A stretch of DNA of 46,920 nt from Micrococcales bacterium. GTDB lineage: Bacteria; Actinomycetota; Actinomycetes; Actinomycetales; Microbacteriaceae. Below are positions 1 to 9,245 of the stretch, piece by piece (position 1 is the first letter of the stretch; every line of letters starts with the position of its first letter). The notes beneath the pieces are model-generated. The model worked only from the letters and a program-made list of their open reading frames with translations. It did not search any database and had not been told where the DNA came from. A program made the translations under genes and the position numbers. The stretch spans positions 1-46,920 of the forward strand of contig JAHEDU010000004.1 in assembly GCA_024641015.1 (NCBI GenBank), in the 5' to 3' direction.

Positions 1-91
1 AGGGGAAGCGCTTACGCCAACCGTGATGGTTTAGACAAAAGACCTCACCTTGAACCTCAACTTGAGGCTCCGGCGGCGACGGGGGAGTGAG
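1..91. other. Left edge, intergenic or 3' end of an upstream gene
   Basis: No complete gene fits here. On the + strand, frame 1 is open from the window edge to a TGA at 88-90, so it could be the C-terminus of a truncated upstream gene that would end 1 bp before the convergent SDR stop. However, it uses AGA, TTA and AAA codons that are uncommon in this window. Frame 2 closes at a TAG at 32-34 and is an equally possible gene end. A perfect 13-bp inverted repeat, CCTCAA-C-TTGAGG, lies at 55-67. Confidence 0.3.
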
Positions 92-778
92 TTAGAACTC
101 CGTACTGGGAACGTCGGTTTCGCCGGCAACTATTGCCGCGACAATTCGACCGGCAACGGCGTCAGGGCTTGCGCCAGTTGGGAAATTCGGTGCCGTGCCG
201 GCGATCGCGCGAGTCGCCAACCCCGTTTCGGTGTGGGGCGGGCGAGTGTCGAAGATACGGATTCCTTCGCGTCGCAGTTCGCGCTGAGCGGCGGCAACGA
301 AGTGGCGAAGAGCGGACTTGCTCGCGCCATAGGCCGCCATCCCGGCCACGGCCGACTCGCTGATGACGCCCGAAATAGTGGTGATGAACGGCTCGTGCCC
401 GGAGGCGTTCGACTCGCGAAGTGCAGGGATCGCGGCAGTGACGATGTCAGCGACGCTGGTGAAATTAATGGCCGAGAGCTGCGCGACTGTCGCCGCGGAG
501 GTGTCGGACACGTTCCCGAACGCAACGACTCCGTGAGCGAACACAATTCCGTCAATCGGCCCGGCAGCCAAAACGGCGTCGATCAGTGCGGCGCCTGACC
601 CGGGAACCTCGAAGTCCACACCGAATGCTTCGGAATCCGACAGGGCAGCGTTGAGGCGCTCGCCGGGGCGCCCGGTCACGACCGTCGTGGCGCCGGCTGC
701 ACGGAGCTTTGCCGCGATAATCCCGCCCAAAACTCCAGTTCCGCCCGTGACGAGAACCCGGTGGCCAGTGATGTCCAT
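92..778 (-). CDS. SDR-family oxidoreductase
   Basis: A 228-residue short-chain dehydrogenase/reductase that should carry out NAD(P)-dependent oxidation or reduction of an unknown small substrate in the cytoplasm. A glycine-rich nucleotide motif TGGTGVLG lies at the N-terminus after the first beta strand. The catalytic pair appears as YGASK, preceded by a Ser-containing TISG strand and followed by RPPHTETGL, which matches the PG-x-T loop of classical SDRs. Length is normal for the family. The ATG at 778 was chosen because a longer reading frame would run through the divergent exporter gene and because a TACAGT -10 lies 6 bp upstream. Substrate specificity cannot be read from the sequence. Confidence 0.88.
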   Translation of the reverse strand: MDITGHRVLVTGGTGVLGGIIAAKLRAAGATTVVTGRPGERLNAALSDSEAFGVDFEVPGSGAALIDAVLAAGPIDGIVFAHGVVAFGNVSDTSAATVAQLSAINFTSVADIVTAAIPALRESNASGHEPFITTISGVISESAVAGMAAYGASKSALRHFVAAAQRELRREGIRIFDTRPPHTETGLATRAIAGTAPNFPTGASPDAVAGRIVAAIVAGETDVPSTEF

Positions 779-790
779 GCGTTCACTGTA
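779..790 (-). promoter_or_regulatory. Leaderless-type promoter of the SDR gene
   Basis: On the minus strand TACAGT (785-790) is followed by GAACGC and then the ATG at 778. There is no Shine-Dalgarno sequence. The spacing places the transcription start at the A of the start codon. Confidence 0.6.
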
Positions 791-799
791 CGCCCGCTC

Positions 800-811
800 T
801 ACACTTGGAAA
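800..811 (+). promoter_or_regulatory. Leaderless-type promoter of the LysE-family gene
   Basis: TACACT (800-805), then TGGAAA, then GTG at 812. It faces away from the SDR promoter; the two start codons are only 33 bp apart. Confidence 0.6.
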
Positions 812-1441
812 GTGGTTCCCGTTGAAAACCTGCTGCCGTTCATCGCCTTCTCGTTGGTGATCATCGCGATACCGGGGCCCTCGGTGATGTTTGCGATTTC
901 GCGCGCGTTGGTGTTGGGCCGGCGTGGGGCGGTGTTGACGGTCGTCGGAAACGGCATCGGTGTTTTGATTCAGGCGATGGTCGTCGCGGTGGGGTTGGGC
1001 GTGCTCATCCAGGAAAACGATTTCGTCATGCATGCAATCCGACTGGCGGGAGCGGCGTTCCTGGTTTACCTGGGATTCAATTCGATTCGTCACCGCAAGG
1101 ACGGACTCGACATTTCTGCCCCGGTCGAGGCGCCAAAGTCTGGTCACCTGTTGCTGGAGTCGATCATCGTCGGAATTTCCAACCCGAAGACAATCGTGTT
1201 CTTCTCGGCGATATTCCCGCAGTTCGTGAATTCCGCAAGCGGTCCGCTCGTGTGGCAGATGGTCGAGCTCGGGTTCGTCTTCGTGTTCTTCGGGATCTCG
1301 GGTGACGCGGTCTATGCGCTGTCCGCTGGTGCAGCCAGGGACTGGTTTGCGCGCTCGCCGTCGCGAATAGTGACCATCCGCACGATTGGTGGGTCGTTGA
1401 TTCTCGGACTCGGAATCGTCACCGCGGTCCTGCCCGCCTGA
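812..1441 (+). CDS. LysE/RhtB-family amino acid exporter
   Basis: A 209-residue integral membrane protein of the LysE/RhtB translocator family, expected to export an amino acid or related metabolite across the cytoplasmic membrane. The family signature is near the N-terminus (IPGPSVMFAISRAL followed by a Gly-rich segment). About six hydrophobic segments span the protein, and an SNPKT loop sits in the middle. Length is typical for the family, which is near 205-215 residues. The GTG at 812 was preferred to the in-frame ATG at 761, because 812 has a TANNNT hexamer 6 bp upstream and starts just before the first membrane segment, while 761 lies inside the divergent gene. The transported substrate is unknown. 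Confidence 0.88.
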   Translation: MVPVENLLPFIAFSLVIIAIPGPSVMFAISRALVLGRRGAVLTVVGNGIGVLIQAMVVAVGLGVLIQENDFVMHAIRLAGAAFLVYLGFNSIRHRKDGLDISAPVEAPKSGHLLLESIIVGISNPKTIVFFSAIFPQFVNSASGPLVWQMVELGFVFVFFGISGDAVYALSAGAARDWFARSPSRIVTIRTIGGSLILGLGIVTAVLPA

Positions 1442-1478
1442 CGCAATTCCTGAAATCGCGCGCCTTTCCGCGTAAAGT

Positions 1479-1484
1479 TAGCCT
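1479..1484 (+). promoter_or_regulatory. -10 element before the H1-like gene
   Basis: TAGCCT with a predicted start near 1491, giving a leader of about 35 nt that carries AAGGAG before the ATG at 1526. Confidence 0.4.
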
Positions 1485-1525
1485 GTTCGCCAATTCGCGA
1501 CACCATAATCTCAAGGAGTTATCCC

Positions 1526-2041
1526 ATGGCTAAGTTCAGCCTCTCGAACGCATTCAAGAAGTTCACCGGAAACGCGAAGTCCGCCGCCGCTGATTTCGAA
1601 CGCCAGGCAGAAGCCGCGTCGAAGCAGGCCGAGAAGATCGTTGACGACGTCGCCGAGCAGGTCGAAAAGGAAATCGCGAAGGCGACCAAGACTGTGAAGG
1701 CTGCGACGAAGACCGCGACCAAGACCACCAAGAAGGTTGTCGCGGAAACGAAGAAGGATGCAAAGGTTGTCGCCAAGAAGGTAACCAAGGTTGCCAAGGT
1801 TGCGGGCAAGGAAGCCGGAGCAGTCGCAAAGGTTGTCGCCAAGGAAGCAGGACAGGCCAAGGCCGCCGTCACTAAGCGTGCCACCGCTGCCGCTAAGACC
1901 GTCAAGGGCGCTGTCGCTGTCGCGACCGTGTCGAAGAACTCGACCGTTGCCGAGCTTCGTGCAGCTGCGAAGGCCAACGGAATCGCCGGTTATTCGTCAA
2001 TGGCTAAGCCCGCTCTGATCAAAGCCCTGAAAATCAAGTAA
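1526..2041 (+). CDS. Histone H1-like nucleoid protein with C-terminal Rho_N/SAP-like domain
   Basis: A 171-residue very basic protein that probably binds DNA or RNA. Residues 1-60 form a Lys/Glu/Ala-rich amphipathic helix. Residues 60-135 are a low-complexity Lys/Ala/Val tail with KVVAK and KEAG units like eukaryotic H1 tails and mycobacterial HupB tails. Residues 139-171 form a compact helix-turn-helix resembling the Rho N-terminal/SAP fold (VAELRAAAKANGI, then GYSSMAKPALIKAL). The start has AAGGAG six bases upstream. The next gene starts 9 bp downstream and is probably co-transcribed. A role in nucleoid compaction is inferred from composition and the domain; it is not one of the standard HU or Lsr2 families. 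Confidence 0.72.
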   Translation: MAKFSLSNAFKKFTGNAKSAAADFERQAEAASKQAEKIVDDVAEQVEKEIAKATKTVKAATKTATKTTKKVVAETKKDAKVVAKKVTKVAKVAGKEAGAVAKVVAKEAGQAKAAVTKRATAAAKTVKGAVAVATVSKNSTVAELRAAAKANGIAGYSSMAKPALIKALKIK

Positions 2042-2050
2042 GGAAAAATC

Positions 2051-2794
2051 ATGCGAAAGCTCATCTCTGCAGCTGTTCTGGCCATGTCGGCCATCGCGCT
2101 TGCGTCTCCGGCTAGCGCCGTCTCGTTCGACTTTCCGCAGCCGTCAGGAAACATTTTGATGCTTGGCGCGACTGTTCGAGAGAGCCTGACGACCGTTGAC
2201 AGCAATAACACCACGTACCGAATCGACAATGGTCTTCAATGGTTCAACTGGAACAGCGGCGGGCAAGAGGGCGATGGTTCGATGGGGTTTGCAGCAACGT
2301 CGGCATCGTTGGGGTTGAACACCTGTGACATGAACTTGGCAAACGAGGACGTCCTGTGTTGGCACGGTGTCCAATGGGACGGCGAAAACTATGTGACGCA
2401 GGGCTACCGCTGGGATCAACAAGACGACGTGTATGACTCCGACGGCTATTTCCGGATCGTGTTTACGTCCGACAACCCCACCTACTACCCTTCGGGCGCA
2501 CAGTACGACGTGCCGATTGAAGACCTCGAGGGCTGGACCGCCTGCTGGGCGGACGACTGGGGTGCGCAATGGGGCGACGAAAATGTGTCCTACACGGATC
2601 TTTTCGCCGCCTGTGATGGCGATTACCTGATGTTGGCCGTCGCTGAAGACGTGACCGAGGGTGACGCACGCTTCACTGTGAGTGCGCCTGACAACCTCGC
2701 GGAAACGGGGCTCGACGCCGCACCGATCGTCGGCGCGGGCCTTCTCGCTGTTGTTGCTGGCGCGATCGCTATCCGCCGACGCCGCACCAACTAA
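2051..2794 (+). CDS. Secreted surface protein with LAETG sortase signal
   Basis: A 247-residue protein that I do not recognise by domain. It has a clear Sec signal peptide (MRK, a hydrophobic stretch, then ASPASA before the mature start near residue 23). The mature part is acidic and rich in Trp, Tyr and Asn, with four Cys that could form two disulfides. The C-terminus is a textbook cell-wall sorting signal: LAETG at 216-220, a hydrophobic helix, then four arginines. LAxTG is the motif favoured by actinobacterial class E sortases, so the protein is probably linked covalently to peptidoglycan. No sortase gene lies in the window. The gene follows the H1-like gene by 9 bp with a GGAAA ribosome site and is followed by a strong terminator. 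Confidence 0.75.
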   Translation: MRKLISAAVLAMSAIALASPASAVSFDFPQPSGNILMLGATVRESLTTVDSNNTTYRIDNGLQWFNWNSGGQEGDGSMGFAATSASLGLNTCDMNLANEDVLCWHGVQWDGENYVTQGYRWDQQDDVYDSDGYFRIVFTSDNPTYYPSGAQYDVPIEDLEGWTACWADDWGAQWGDENVSYTDLFAACDGDYLMLAVAEDVTEGDARFTVSAPDNLAETGLDAAPIVGAGLLAVVAGAIAIRRRRTN

Positions 2795-2808
2795 CTACGC
2801 AATCGTCC

Positions 2809-2841
2809 AGCGCCAGCCCTTCGGGGCTGGCGCTTTCGTTT
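2809..2841. terminator. Intrinsic terminator, probably bidirectional
   Basis: A perfect 11-bp stem, AGCGCCAGCCC / GGGCTGGCGCT, with a TTCG loop is followed by TTTCGTTT. It separates the convergent surface-protein gene and small membrane-protein gene. Confidence 0.88.
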
Positions 2842-3025
2842 AGTAGTCGAGTTCGTCTTCGTCAGGATCGCTGATTGTCGCGATGATGGCGACGAGCGAG
2901 ATCAGCCACGATGCCCACAAGAGAATGAGCTTCCAGTCGCGCTTGCCGGTGATGGTCTGCTTGATCAAACCGAACCCGGAAAAGAGCGCACTGAGGAACG
3001 TCCCGTTCATCAGGAATCGTTTCAT
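2840..3025 (-). CDS. Small membrane protein of unknown function
   Basis: A 61-residue protein with a basic N-terminus, a short hydrophobic stretch, a TGKRDWK loop, one strong membrane segment (LILLWASWLISLVAIIATI) and an acidic tail ending DPDEDELDY. I do not recognise a named family. It is considered real because the ATG has GGAGG 6 bases upstream, a TAAAAT -10 precedes that, and it ends at a perfect terminator shared with the convergent gene. Confidence 0.65.
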   Translation of the reverse strand: MKRFLMNGTFLSALFSGFGLIKQTITGKRDWKLILLWASWLISLVAIIATISDPDEDELDY

Positions 3026-3043
3026 CGTGCACCTCCGCCTTCG

Positions 3044-3049
3044 ATTTTA
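3044..3049 (-). promoter_or_regulatory. -10 element of the small membrane-protein gene
   Basis: TAAAAT on the minus strand, about 18 bp upstream of the ATG at 3025, with GGAGG in between. Confidence 0.4.
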
Positions 3050-3103
3050 GCGGTTTCGGATGACGGGGTGAAGCGGGCTACCGAAGTGACGGATGGTCAG
3101 TGA

Positions 3104-3109
3104 TAGCGT
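3104..3109 (+). promoter_or_regulatory. -10 element of the lipoprotein gene
   Basis: TAGCGT, placing the start near 3116 and leaving a leader of about 35 nt before the GTG at 3151. Confidence 0.35.
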
Positions 3110-3150
3110 GGAAACGGCGAAATCGCCGCTTCACCTTCGATAGGAATCCC

Positions 3151-3738
3151 GTGAAAACCTTTGCCACATTCGCTTTGCTCGCAGTGACTTTGTCGGGTTG
3201 TTCCGCGGTCTCGTCCAATGGTGCACCGACCCCGGCGTCGAGCGAGACGATTGCGGTCGACGAAACGTTGACGACGGCAGCCATCACGATTCCCGCGAGC
3301 ATCATGCAGATGGGTGAAGGAGTTACGCAAAAGGACGTCGACGCCTCGGTCGCGAAGTCGGGCTTCGACAGCGGTGTCCTCAACGACGACGGTTCGGTGA
3401 CGTACACGATGACACAGGCGAAGCACCGCGAAATTCTTGACGAGTATGCCGCGTCGGTGGACTCGTCGATTGCCGATTCCATCAAGTCGGAAAAGTCGAT
3501 CAAGGAAGTGACGCACAACGACTCTTTCACCGAGTTCACGGTCACGGTCGATCGCGCTGCGTATGAAGACTCGATTTCGGCGCAATTTGTAGGTTTCGGC
3601 CTCGCGCTCACCGCCTCGATGTATCAGGCGTTTGATGGAGTCGGCGAGGGCGGGTACAAGGTGACCCTGAACTTTGTCGACGAATCGACGGGGAAGACGT
3701 TCGACACCTCGATCTATCCTGACGACTTCAACGACTAA
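3151..3738 (+). CDS. Secreted lipoprotein of unknown function
   Basis: A 195-residue lipoprotein. The signal peptide (VKTFATFALLAVT) ends in a lipobox LSGC, so the Cys is expected to be lipidated and the protein held on the outer face of the membrane. A Ser/Thr/Pro/Ala linker follows, then a soluble domain with acidic helices and a C-terminal beta-rich segment. No catalytic motif is recognisable. An in-frame ATG at 3100 would place 17 basic residues before the signal peptide; the GTG at 3151 with TAGGAA upstream gives a normal lipoprotein signal and is preferred. It ends at a hairpin just before the ilvD promoter. Confidence 0.72.
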   Translation: MKTFATFALLAVTLSGCSAVSSNGAPTPASSETIAVDETLTTAAITIPASIMQMGEGVTQKDVDASVAKSGFDSGVLNDDGSVTYTMTQAKHREILDEYAASVDSSIADSIKSEKSIKEVTHNDSFTEFTVTVDRAAYEDSISAQFVGFGLALTASMYQAFDGVGEGGYKVTLNFVDESTGKTFDTSIYPDDFND

Positions 3739-3765
3739 CCGCGCGACGGCGGGCCTGCGCGGTTT
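3739..3765 (+). terminator. Terminator after the lipoprotein gene
   Basis: CCGCGC (3739-3744) pairs with GCGCGG (3757-3762) and TTTG follows. The T tract is short, so efficiency is uncertain. Confidence 0.5.
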
Positions 3766-3766
3766 G

Positions 3767-3778
3767 TAGGATAGTGAA
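3767..3778 (+). promoter_or_regulatory. Leaderless-type promoter of ilvD
   Basis: TAGGAT (3767-3772), AGTGAA, then ATG at 3779. There is no ribosome binding site. It lies directly after the upstream terminator and drives the whole ilv block. Confidence 0.62.
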
Positions 3779-5473
3779 ATGAGCGAAATCGACCGCAAAC
3801 CGCGTTCACGCGTTGTTACCGACGGAATCGAAGCGACCACGTCGCGCGGAATGCTCCGCGCGGTCGGAATGGGTGACGCTGACTGGGACAAGCCCCAGAT
3901 CGGTGTCGCGAGTTCGTGGAACGAGATCACCCCGTGCAACCTGTCGCTCGGCCGTCTCGCTCAAGCCGCAAAGGAAGGCGTCCACGCGGGTGGCGGTTAC
4001 CCGCTGCAGTTCGGAACTGTTTCCGTTTCGGACGGCATCTCGATGGGCCACGAAGGCATGCACTTCTCCCTGGTGTCACGCGAAGTCATCGCCGACTCGG
4101 TCGAAACGGTCGTGCAGGCCGAGCGCCTTGACGGCACGGTTCTGCTCGCGGGTTGTGACAAGTCAATCCCCGGCATGTTGATGGCCGCAGCGCGACTCGA
4201 CCTCGCCAGCGTCTTCCTCTACGCCGGTTCGATTGCCCCCGGTTGGGTCAAGTTGTCGGACGGCACCGAGAAGGACATCACCATCATCGACTCGTTCGAG
4301 GCGGTCGGCGCGGTCAAGGCCGGCAAGATGAGCCTCGAGGACGCCCACCGCATCGAGTGCGCGTTTGCGCCCGGTGAAGGCGCCTGCGGTGGCATGTACA
4401 CCGCCAACACCATGGCTTCCGTCGCCGAAGCTCTGGGCATGAGCCTTCCCGGCTCGGCATCGCCCGCGTCATACGACCGCCGCCGTGACTACTTCGCTCA
4501 CCGATCGGGTGAGGCCGTCGTCGGAATGCTCGACCGTGGGCACACTGCTCGCGACATCCTCACGCGCGAAGCGTTCGAAAACGCGATCGCCGTCGCCATG
4601 GCCCTCGGGGGTTCGACCAACGTCGTTCTTCACCTTCTCGCTATCGCCAACGAAGCCGAAGTTCCGCTGACTCTCGACGACTTCAACCGCATCGGCGAGA
4701 AGGTCCCGCACCTCGGCGACCTCAAGCCGTTCGGCAAGTACGTCATGAACGACGTCGACCGTCACGGCGGACTTCCCGTTTTGCTCAAGGCGCTTCTCGA
4801 GGCGGGAATCCTGCACGGAGACGCACTCACCGTGACCGGCAAGACCATGGCCGAAAACCTCGCCGCGATGGACATCGACCCGCTCGACGGCGAAGTTCTG
4901 CGCACGATGGACAACCCCATCCACAAGACCGGCGGACTCACCATCCTCAAGGGTTCGCTTGCGCCCGACGGAGCCGTCGTCAAGACGGCCGGGTTCGACG
5001 CCGCGACCTTCGAAGGACCCGCCCGCGTTTTCGAACGTGAACGTGCCGCGATGGACGCGCTCACCAACGGTGAAATTGCCGCCGGTGACGTCGTCGTCAT
5101 CCGCTACGAAGGCCCCAAGGGCGGTCCCGGAATGCGCGAGATGCTTGCCATCACCGCCGCCATCAAGGGGGCCGGCCTCGGCAAGGATGTGCTACTTTTG
5201 ACGGACGGTCGATTCTCAGGCGGCACAACCGGACTGTGCATCGGCCATATAGCTCCCGAAGCAGTGGACGCAGGTCCCATTGCATTCGTGCGCGATGGTG
5301 ATCTCATACGGGTCGATATCGCTGCTCGGAGCATCGACTTACTCGTCGATGAATCCGAGTTGGAGGCGCGCCGCACCGGCTGGTCGCCCCTTCCCCCTCG
5401 TTACACGCGCGGGGTTCTTGCGAAATATTCGAAGCTCGTGAAGTCGGCCGCCCAGGGCGCCGTCACCGGCTAA
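3779..5473 (+). CDS. ilvD: Dihydroxy-acid dehydratase
   Basis: A 564-residue enzyme that dehydrates 2,3-dihydroxy-isovalerate and -methylvalerate to the 2-keto acids, the third step of valine and isoleucine synthesis. Conserved iron-sulfur cluster cysteines are visible at C53 (TPCN), C126 (GCDKSIPG) and C203 (GEGACGGM). The C-terminal DGRFSGGT block of the IlvD/Edd family is present. Full length. It opens the ilv block; ilvB follows after 30 bp with its own AGGAG, suggesting one transcript. The ATG lies 6 bp after a TAGGAT hexamer and appears to be translated from a leaderless message. Confidence 0.97.
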   Translation: MSEIDRKPRSRVVTDGIEATTSRGMLRAVGMGDADWDKPQIGVASSWNEITPCNLSLGRLAQAAKEGVHAGGGYPLQFGTVSVSDGISMGHEGMHFSLVSREVIADSVETVVQAERLDGTVLLAGCDKSIPGMLMAAARLDLASVFLYAGSIAPGWVKLSDGTEKDITIIDSFEAVGAVKAGKMSLEDAHRIECAFAPGEGACGGMYTANTMASVAEALGMSLPGSASPASYDRRRDYFAHRSGEAVVGMLDRGHTARDILTREAFENAIAVAMALGGSTNVVLHLLAIANEAEVPLTLDDFNRIGEKVPHLGDLKPFGKYVMNDVDRHGGLPVLLKALLEAGILHGDALTVTGKTMAENLAAMDIDPLDGEVLRTMDNPIHKTGGLTILKGSLAPDGAVVKTAGFDAATFEGPARVFERERAAMDALTNGEIAAGDVVVIRYEGPKGGPGMREMLAITAAIKGAGLGKDVLLLTDGRFSGGTTGLCIGHIAPEAVDAGPIAFVRDGDLIRVDIAARSIDLLVDESELEARRTGWSPLPPRYTRGVLAKYSKLVKSAAQGAVTG

Positions 5474-5503
5474 TCACCCACAAATCGCTCAGTAGGAGAA
5501 ATC

Positions 5504-7273
5504 ATGGTCGACCAGACCGCCGCCAAGGATGCCCCCATCCTCACCGGTAGTGGCGCCATCCTGAAGTCACTCGAAATCCTTGGAATCAAGGACGTTTTCG
5601 GGCTTCCCGGTGGAGCCATCATGCCGTTCTACGACGAACTCATGTCGCAGACCGCGATTCGCCACATCCTCGTTCGCCACGAACAGGGCGCGGGCCACGC
5701 CGCCGAGGGTTATGCCCTCGCCAACGGTTCGGTCGGCGTCTGCATCGCGACGAGTGGTCCCGGCGCGACGAACCTCGTCACCGCGATCGCCGACGCGCAC
5801 ATGGACTCCATCCCGATGATCGCTATCACCGGCCAGGTTTTCTCGACGTTGATGGGAACAGACGCGTTCCAAGAGGTCGACATCGTCGGAATCACGATGC
5901 CGATTACCAAGCACTCGTTCCTCGTCACCGACCCCGCCGAAATCCCCGAAGTCATGGCCGCCGCGTACCAGATCGCGACCGAGGGTCGTCCCGGCCCAGT
6001 CCTCATCGACGTCACCAAGGACGCACAGATCGCGTCGGCACCGTTCGTGTGGCCGGGCCGTGTTGACCTTCCCGGATTCAAGCCCGTTCAAAAGGCGCAC
6101 GGCAAGCAGGTTCAGGCCGCCGCGCAGATGATCGCCGAAGCCGAACGCCCCGTCTTCTATGTCGGTGGTGGAACGGTTCGTGCGAAGGCACAGAACGAAT
6201 TGCGTACTTTCGCGGAAGCGGTCGGCGCACCCGTCATCACGACACTCACCGCTCGCGGTGTCTTCCCCGACACGCACAAGCAGAACTTGGGCATGCCCGG
6301 AATGCACGGAACGGTACCCGCCGTTCTGTCGCTGCAGGAAAGCGACCTGCTCATCGTGCTCGGCGCGCGCTTTGACGACCGCGTCACGGGAAAGGTCAGC
6401 GAGTTCGCACCCGGCGCGAAAGTCATTCACATCGACATCGACCCCGCCGAGATCGGCAAGATTCGCGAGGCGGACGTGCCGATCGTTGGCGACGTGCGCG
6501 AAGTTCTCCTCGACCTCATCCCCGAGTGGAAGGCCGTCGCCAAGTCGGCCAAGTCGCTTGACTCGTGGTGGGCGCGACTCAACAAGCTTCGCGAAGACTT
6601 CCCGCTCGGGTATGTTGACCTCGACGACGGACTGCTCGCACCGCAGGGGATCATCAAGACGATCGGTGAAATGTCCGGTCCCGAGGCGATTTACGCTGCG
6701 GGCGTTGGCCAGCACCAGATGTGGTCGGCTCAGTTCATTGAATATGAGCGCCCCGGCGCATGGCTCAATTCGGGTGGTGCCGGAACCATGGGCTTCTCGG
6801 TTCCCGCCGCAATGGGCGCCAAGGTCGCACAGCCACAGCGCGTTGTGTGGGCAATCGACGGTGACGGCTGTTTCCAAATGACGAACCAAGAACTTGCGAC
6901 CTGTGTCATCAACGACATCCCGATCAAGGTTGCGATCATCAACAACTCGTCGCTCGGAATGGTTCGCCAGTGGCAGACGCTGTTCTACGACGGCCGCCAC
7001 TCGTTCACCGACCTTCAGCCGCTCGACGGTCCGGAATTCATCCCCGACTTCGTGAAGCTCGCCGAAGCGTACGGTTGCCTGGGAATCCGTGTTCGCACGG
7101 AAGAGGAAGTCAAGCCCGCCATCGAGCTCGCGCTCAAGACGAACGACCGACCCGTCGTCATCGACTTCATCGTGTCGCGTGAAGCGATGGTGTGGCCGAT
7201 GGTTCCGCAGGGCGTCGGCAACTCGAACGTTCAGTACGCGCGTGAACACGCACCAAGCTGGGGAGACGAGTAA
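5504..7273 (+). CDS. ilvB: Acetolactate synthase large subunit
   Basis: A 589-residue thiamine diphosphate and FAD enzyme that condenses pyruvate with pyruvate or 2-ketobutyrate, the first committed step for valine, leucine and isoleucine. The catalytic glutamate is E60 in the [13 protein letters not shown] block. The ThDP-binding GDG (453-455), followed about 28 residues later by [11 protein letters not shown], is intact. Length and motifs match catalytic AHAS subunits. AGGAG precedes the ATG. The regulatory subunit gene begins 2 bp after its stop, so the two are translationally close. Confidence 0.97.
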   Translation: MVDQTAAKDAPILTGSGAILKSLEILGIKDVFGLPGGAIMPFYDELMSQTAIRHILVRHEQGAGHAAEGYALANGSVGVCIATSGPGATNLVTAIADAHMDSIPMIAITGQVFSTLMGTDAFQEVDIVGITMPITKHSFLVTDPAEIPEVMAAAYQIATEGRPGPVLIDVTKDAQIASAPFVWPGRVDLPGFKPVQKAHGKQVQAAAQMIAEAERPVFYVGGGTVRAKAQNELRTFAEAVGAPVITTLTARGVFPDTHKQNLGMPGMHGTVPAVLSLQESDLLIVLGARFDDRVTGKVSEFAPGAKVIHIDIDPAEIGKIREADVPIVGDVREVLLDLIPEWKAVAKSAKSLDSWWARLNKLREDFPLGYVDLDDGLLAPQGIIKTIGEMSGPEAIYAAGVGQHQMWSAQFIEYERPGAWLNSGGAGTMGFSVPAAMGAKVAQPQRVVWAIDGDGCFQMTNQELATCVINDIPIKVAIINNSSLGMVRQWQTLFYDGRHSFTDLQPLDGPEFIPDFVKLAEAYGCLGIRVRTEEEVKPAIELALKTNDRPVVIDFIVSREAMVWPMVPQGVGNSNVQYAREHAPSWGDE

Positions 7274-7275
7274 CC

Positions 7276-7788
7276 ATGAGCCAACACGTTCTCTCGCTTC
7301 TCGTCGAGGACAAGCCGGGTCTGCTGACCCGCGTCGCTGGGCTGTTCGCTCGTCGTGGGTACAACATCCACTCGCTCGCGGTGGGCACGACCGAGGTCGA
7401 AGGGCTCTCGCGCATCACGCTCGTCGTCGATGTCGAAGGCGCGCCGCTCGAGCAGGTCACCAAGCAGCTCAACAAGCTCATCAATGTTCTCAAGATCGTT
7501 GAACTCGAACCCGAACAGAGTGTCCAGCGCGAGCACATGCTCGTCAAGGTGCGCATTGACGCGGGAACCCGCAGTCAGATTCTGGAAGCGGTCAACCTCT
7601 TCCGTGCACGCGTCGTCGACGTCGCGCCGGATTCTCTCGTCATCGAGGTGACGGGGGACACCCAGAAGATCGAGGCGCTGTTGCGCGTGCTCGAGCCTTT
7701 CGGAATTAAGGAAATCGCCCAGAGTGGATTGCTCGCGATGGGCCGTGGTTCGAAATCGATTTCGGAACGCATCTTCAAGAACCAATAA
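7276..7788 (+). CDS. ilvN: Acetolactate synthase small (regulatory) subunit
   Basis: A 170-residue regulatory subunit that activates IlvB and confers valine feedback inhibition. An N-terminal ACT domain (residues about 4-78, HVLSLLVEDKPGLLTRVAGL and RGYNIHSLAVG) is followed by the ALS_ss C-terminal domain containing ALLRVLEPFGIKEIAQSG. Length is standard. It starts 2 bp after ilvB. Confidence 0.97.
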   Translation: MSQHVLSLLVEDKPGLLTRVAGLFARRGYNIHSLAVGTTEVEGLSRITLVVDVEGAPLEQVTKQLNKLINVLKIVELEPEQSVQREHMLVKVRIDAGTRSQILEAVNLFRARVVDVAPDSLVIEVTGDTQKIEALLRVLEPFGIKEIAQSGLLAMGRGSKSISERIFKNQ

Positions 7789-8865
<1,077 letters not shown>

Positions 8866-8880
8866 TCGTTGTCGACTTCG

Positions 8881-8916
8881 CGGAACCCCGGGCTTCGGCT
8901 CGGGGTTCCGTCATTT
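8881..8916 (+). terminator. Intrinsic terminator after ilvC
   Basis: A 13-bp stem (CGGAACCCCGGGC against GCTCGGGGTTCCG, one G-T wobble) with a TTCG loop at 8894-8897, followed by TCATTT. It ends the ilvD-B-N-C transcript. Confidence 0.88.
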
Positions 8917-8927
8917 ACGCTGGAAGT
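8916..8927 (+). promoter_or_regulatory. Leaderless-type promoter of the membrane-protein pair
   Basis: TACGCT (8916-8921), GGAAGT, then ATG at 8928, immediately after the ilvC terminator. Confidence 0.6.
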
Positions 8928-9245
8928 ATGACCGATGCCATCGAGCCGACCCCGCTGGGGCAGCGCGAGCGAATCCTCTTTGCTGCACTCGGTGGACTGT
9001 ACCTGGGCATGACGGTGGCGTGGCTTTTCGCGGCGCAAGCAAACCAGCTCATCGGAGTCGAGGACAAGTTCCAGAAGGCGATGATTCAGTTCGGTGAGTT
9101 CTTCGCGATCGTCGCTCCCGCGCTGTGGTTCTTCACGACGTTCTCGCAGGTCAAGTCGACACCGCTTCGCGTTGTCTCACTCGCGATCGGACTCGTCGTG
9201 TTGTTCCCGTTCCCATTATTTTTCGGGGTGACTCTCAGTGGCTGA
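8928..9245 (+). CDS. Small integral membrane protein, unknown
   Basis: A 105-residue protein with three predicted membrane segments (about 17-37, 53-72 and 78-102) and a short hydrophilic loop (NQLIGVEDKFQKAM). No family is recognised. The ATG at 8928 is fixed by a TANNNT hexamer 6 bp upstream; a longer frame would run back through ilvC and its terminator. It overlaps the next membrane-protein gene by 8 bp, so the two are translationally coupled and may form a complex. Its place between ilvC and serA suggests no particular amino acid role by itself. Confidence 0.68.
   Translation: MTDAIEPTPLGQRERILFAALGGLYLGMTVAWLFAAQANQLIGVEDKFQKAMIQFGEFFAIVAPALWFFTTFSQVKSTPLRVVSLAIGLVVLFPFPLFFGVTLSG

Noticed and set aside
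1526-2041. Repeat-rich DNA element or satellite
   Set aside because: The repetition follows Lys/Ala codons in a sound reading frame with a ribosome site.
5567-7249. 560-codon open frame on the minus strand opposite ilvB
   Set aside because: It is a shadow of ilvB caused by the GC-rich third positions; the protein is Arg/Asp/Val-rich with no domain, and ilvB is certain.
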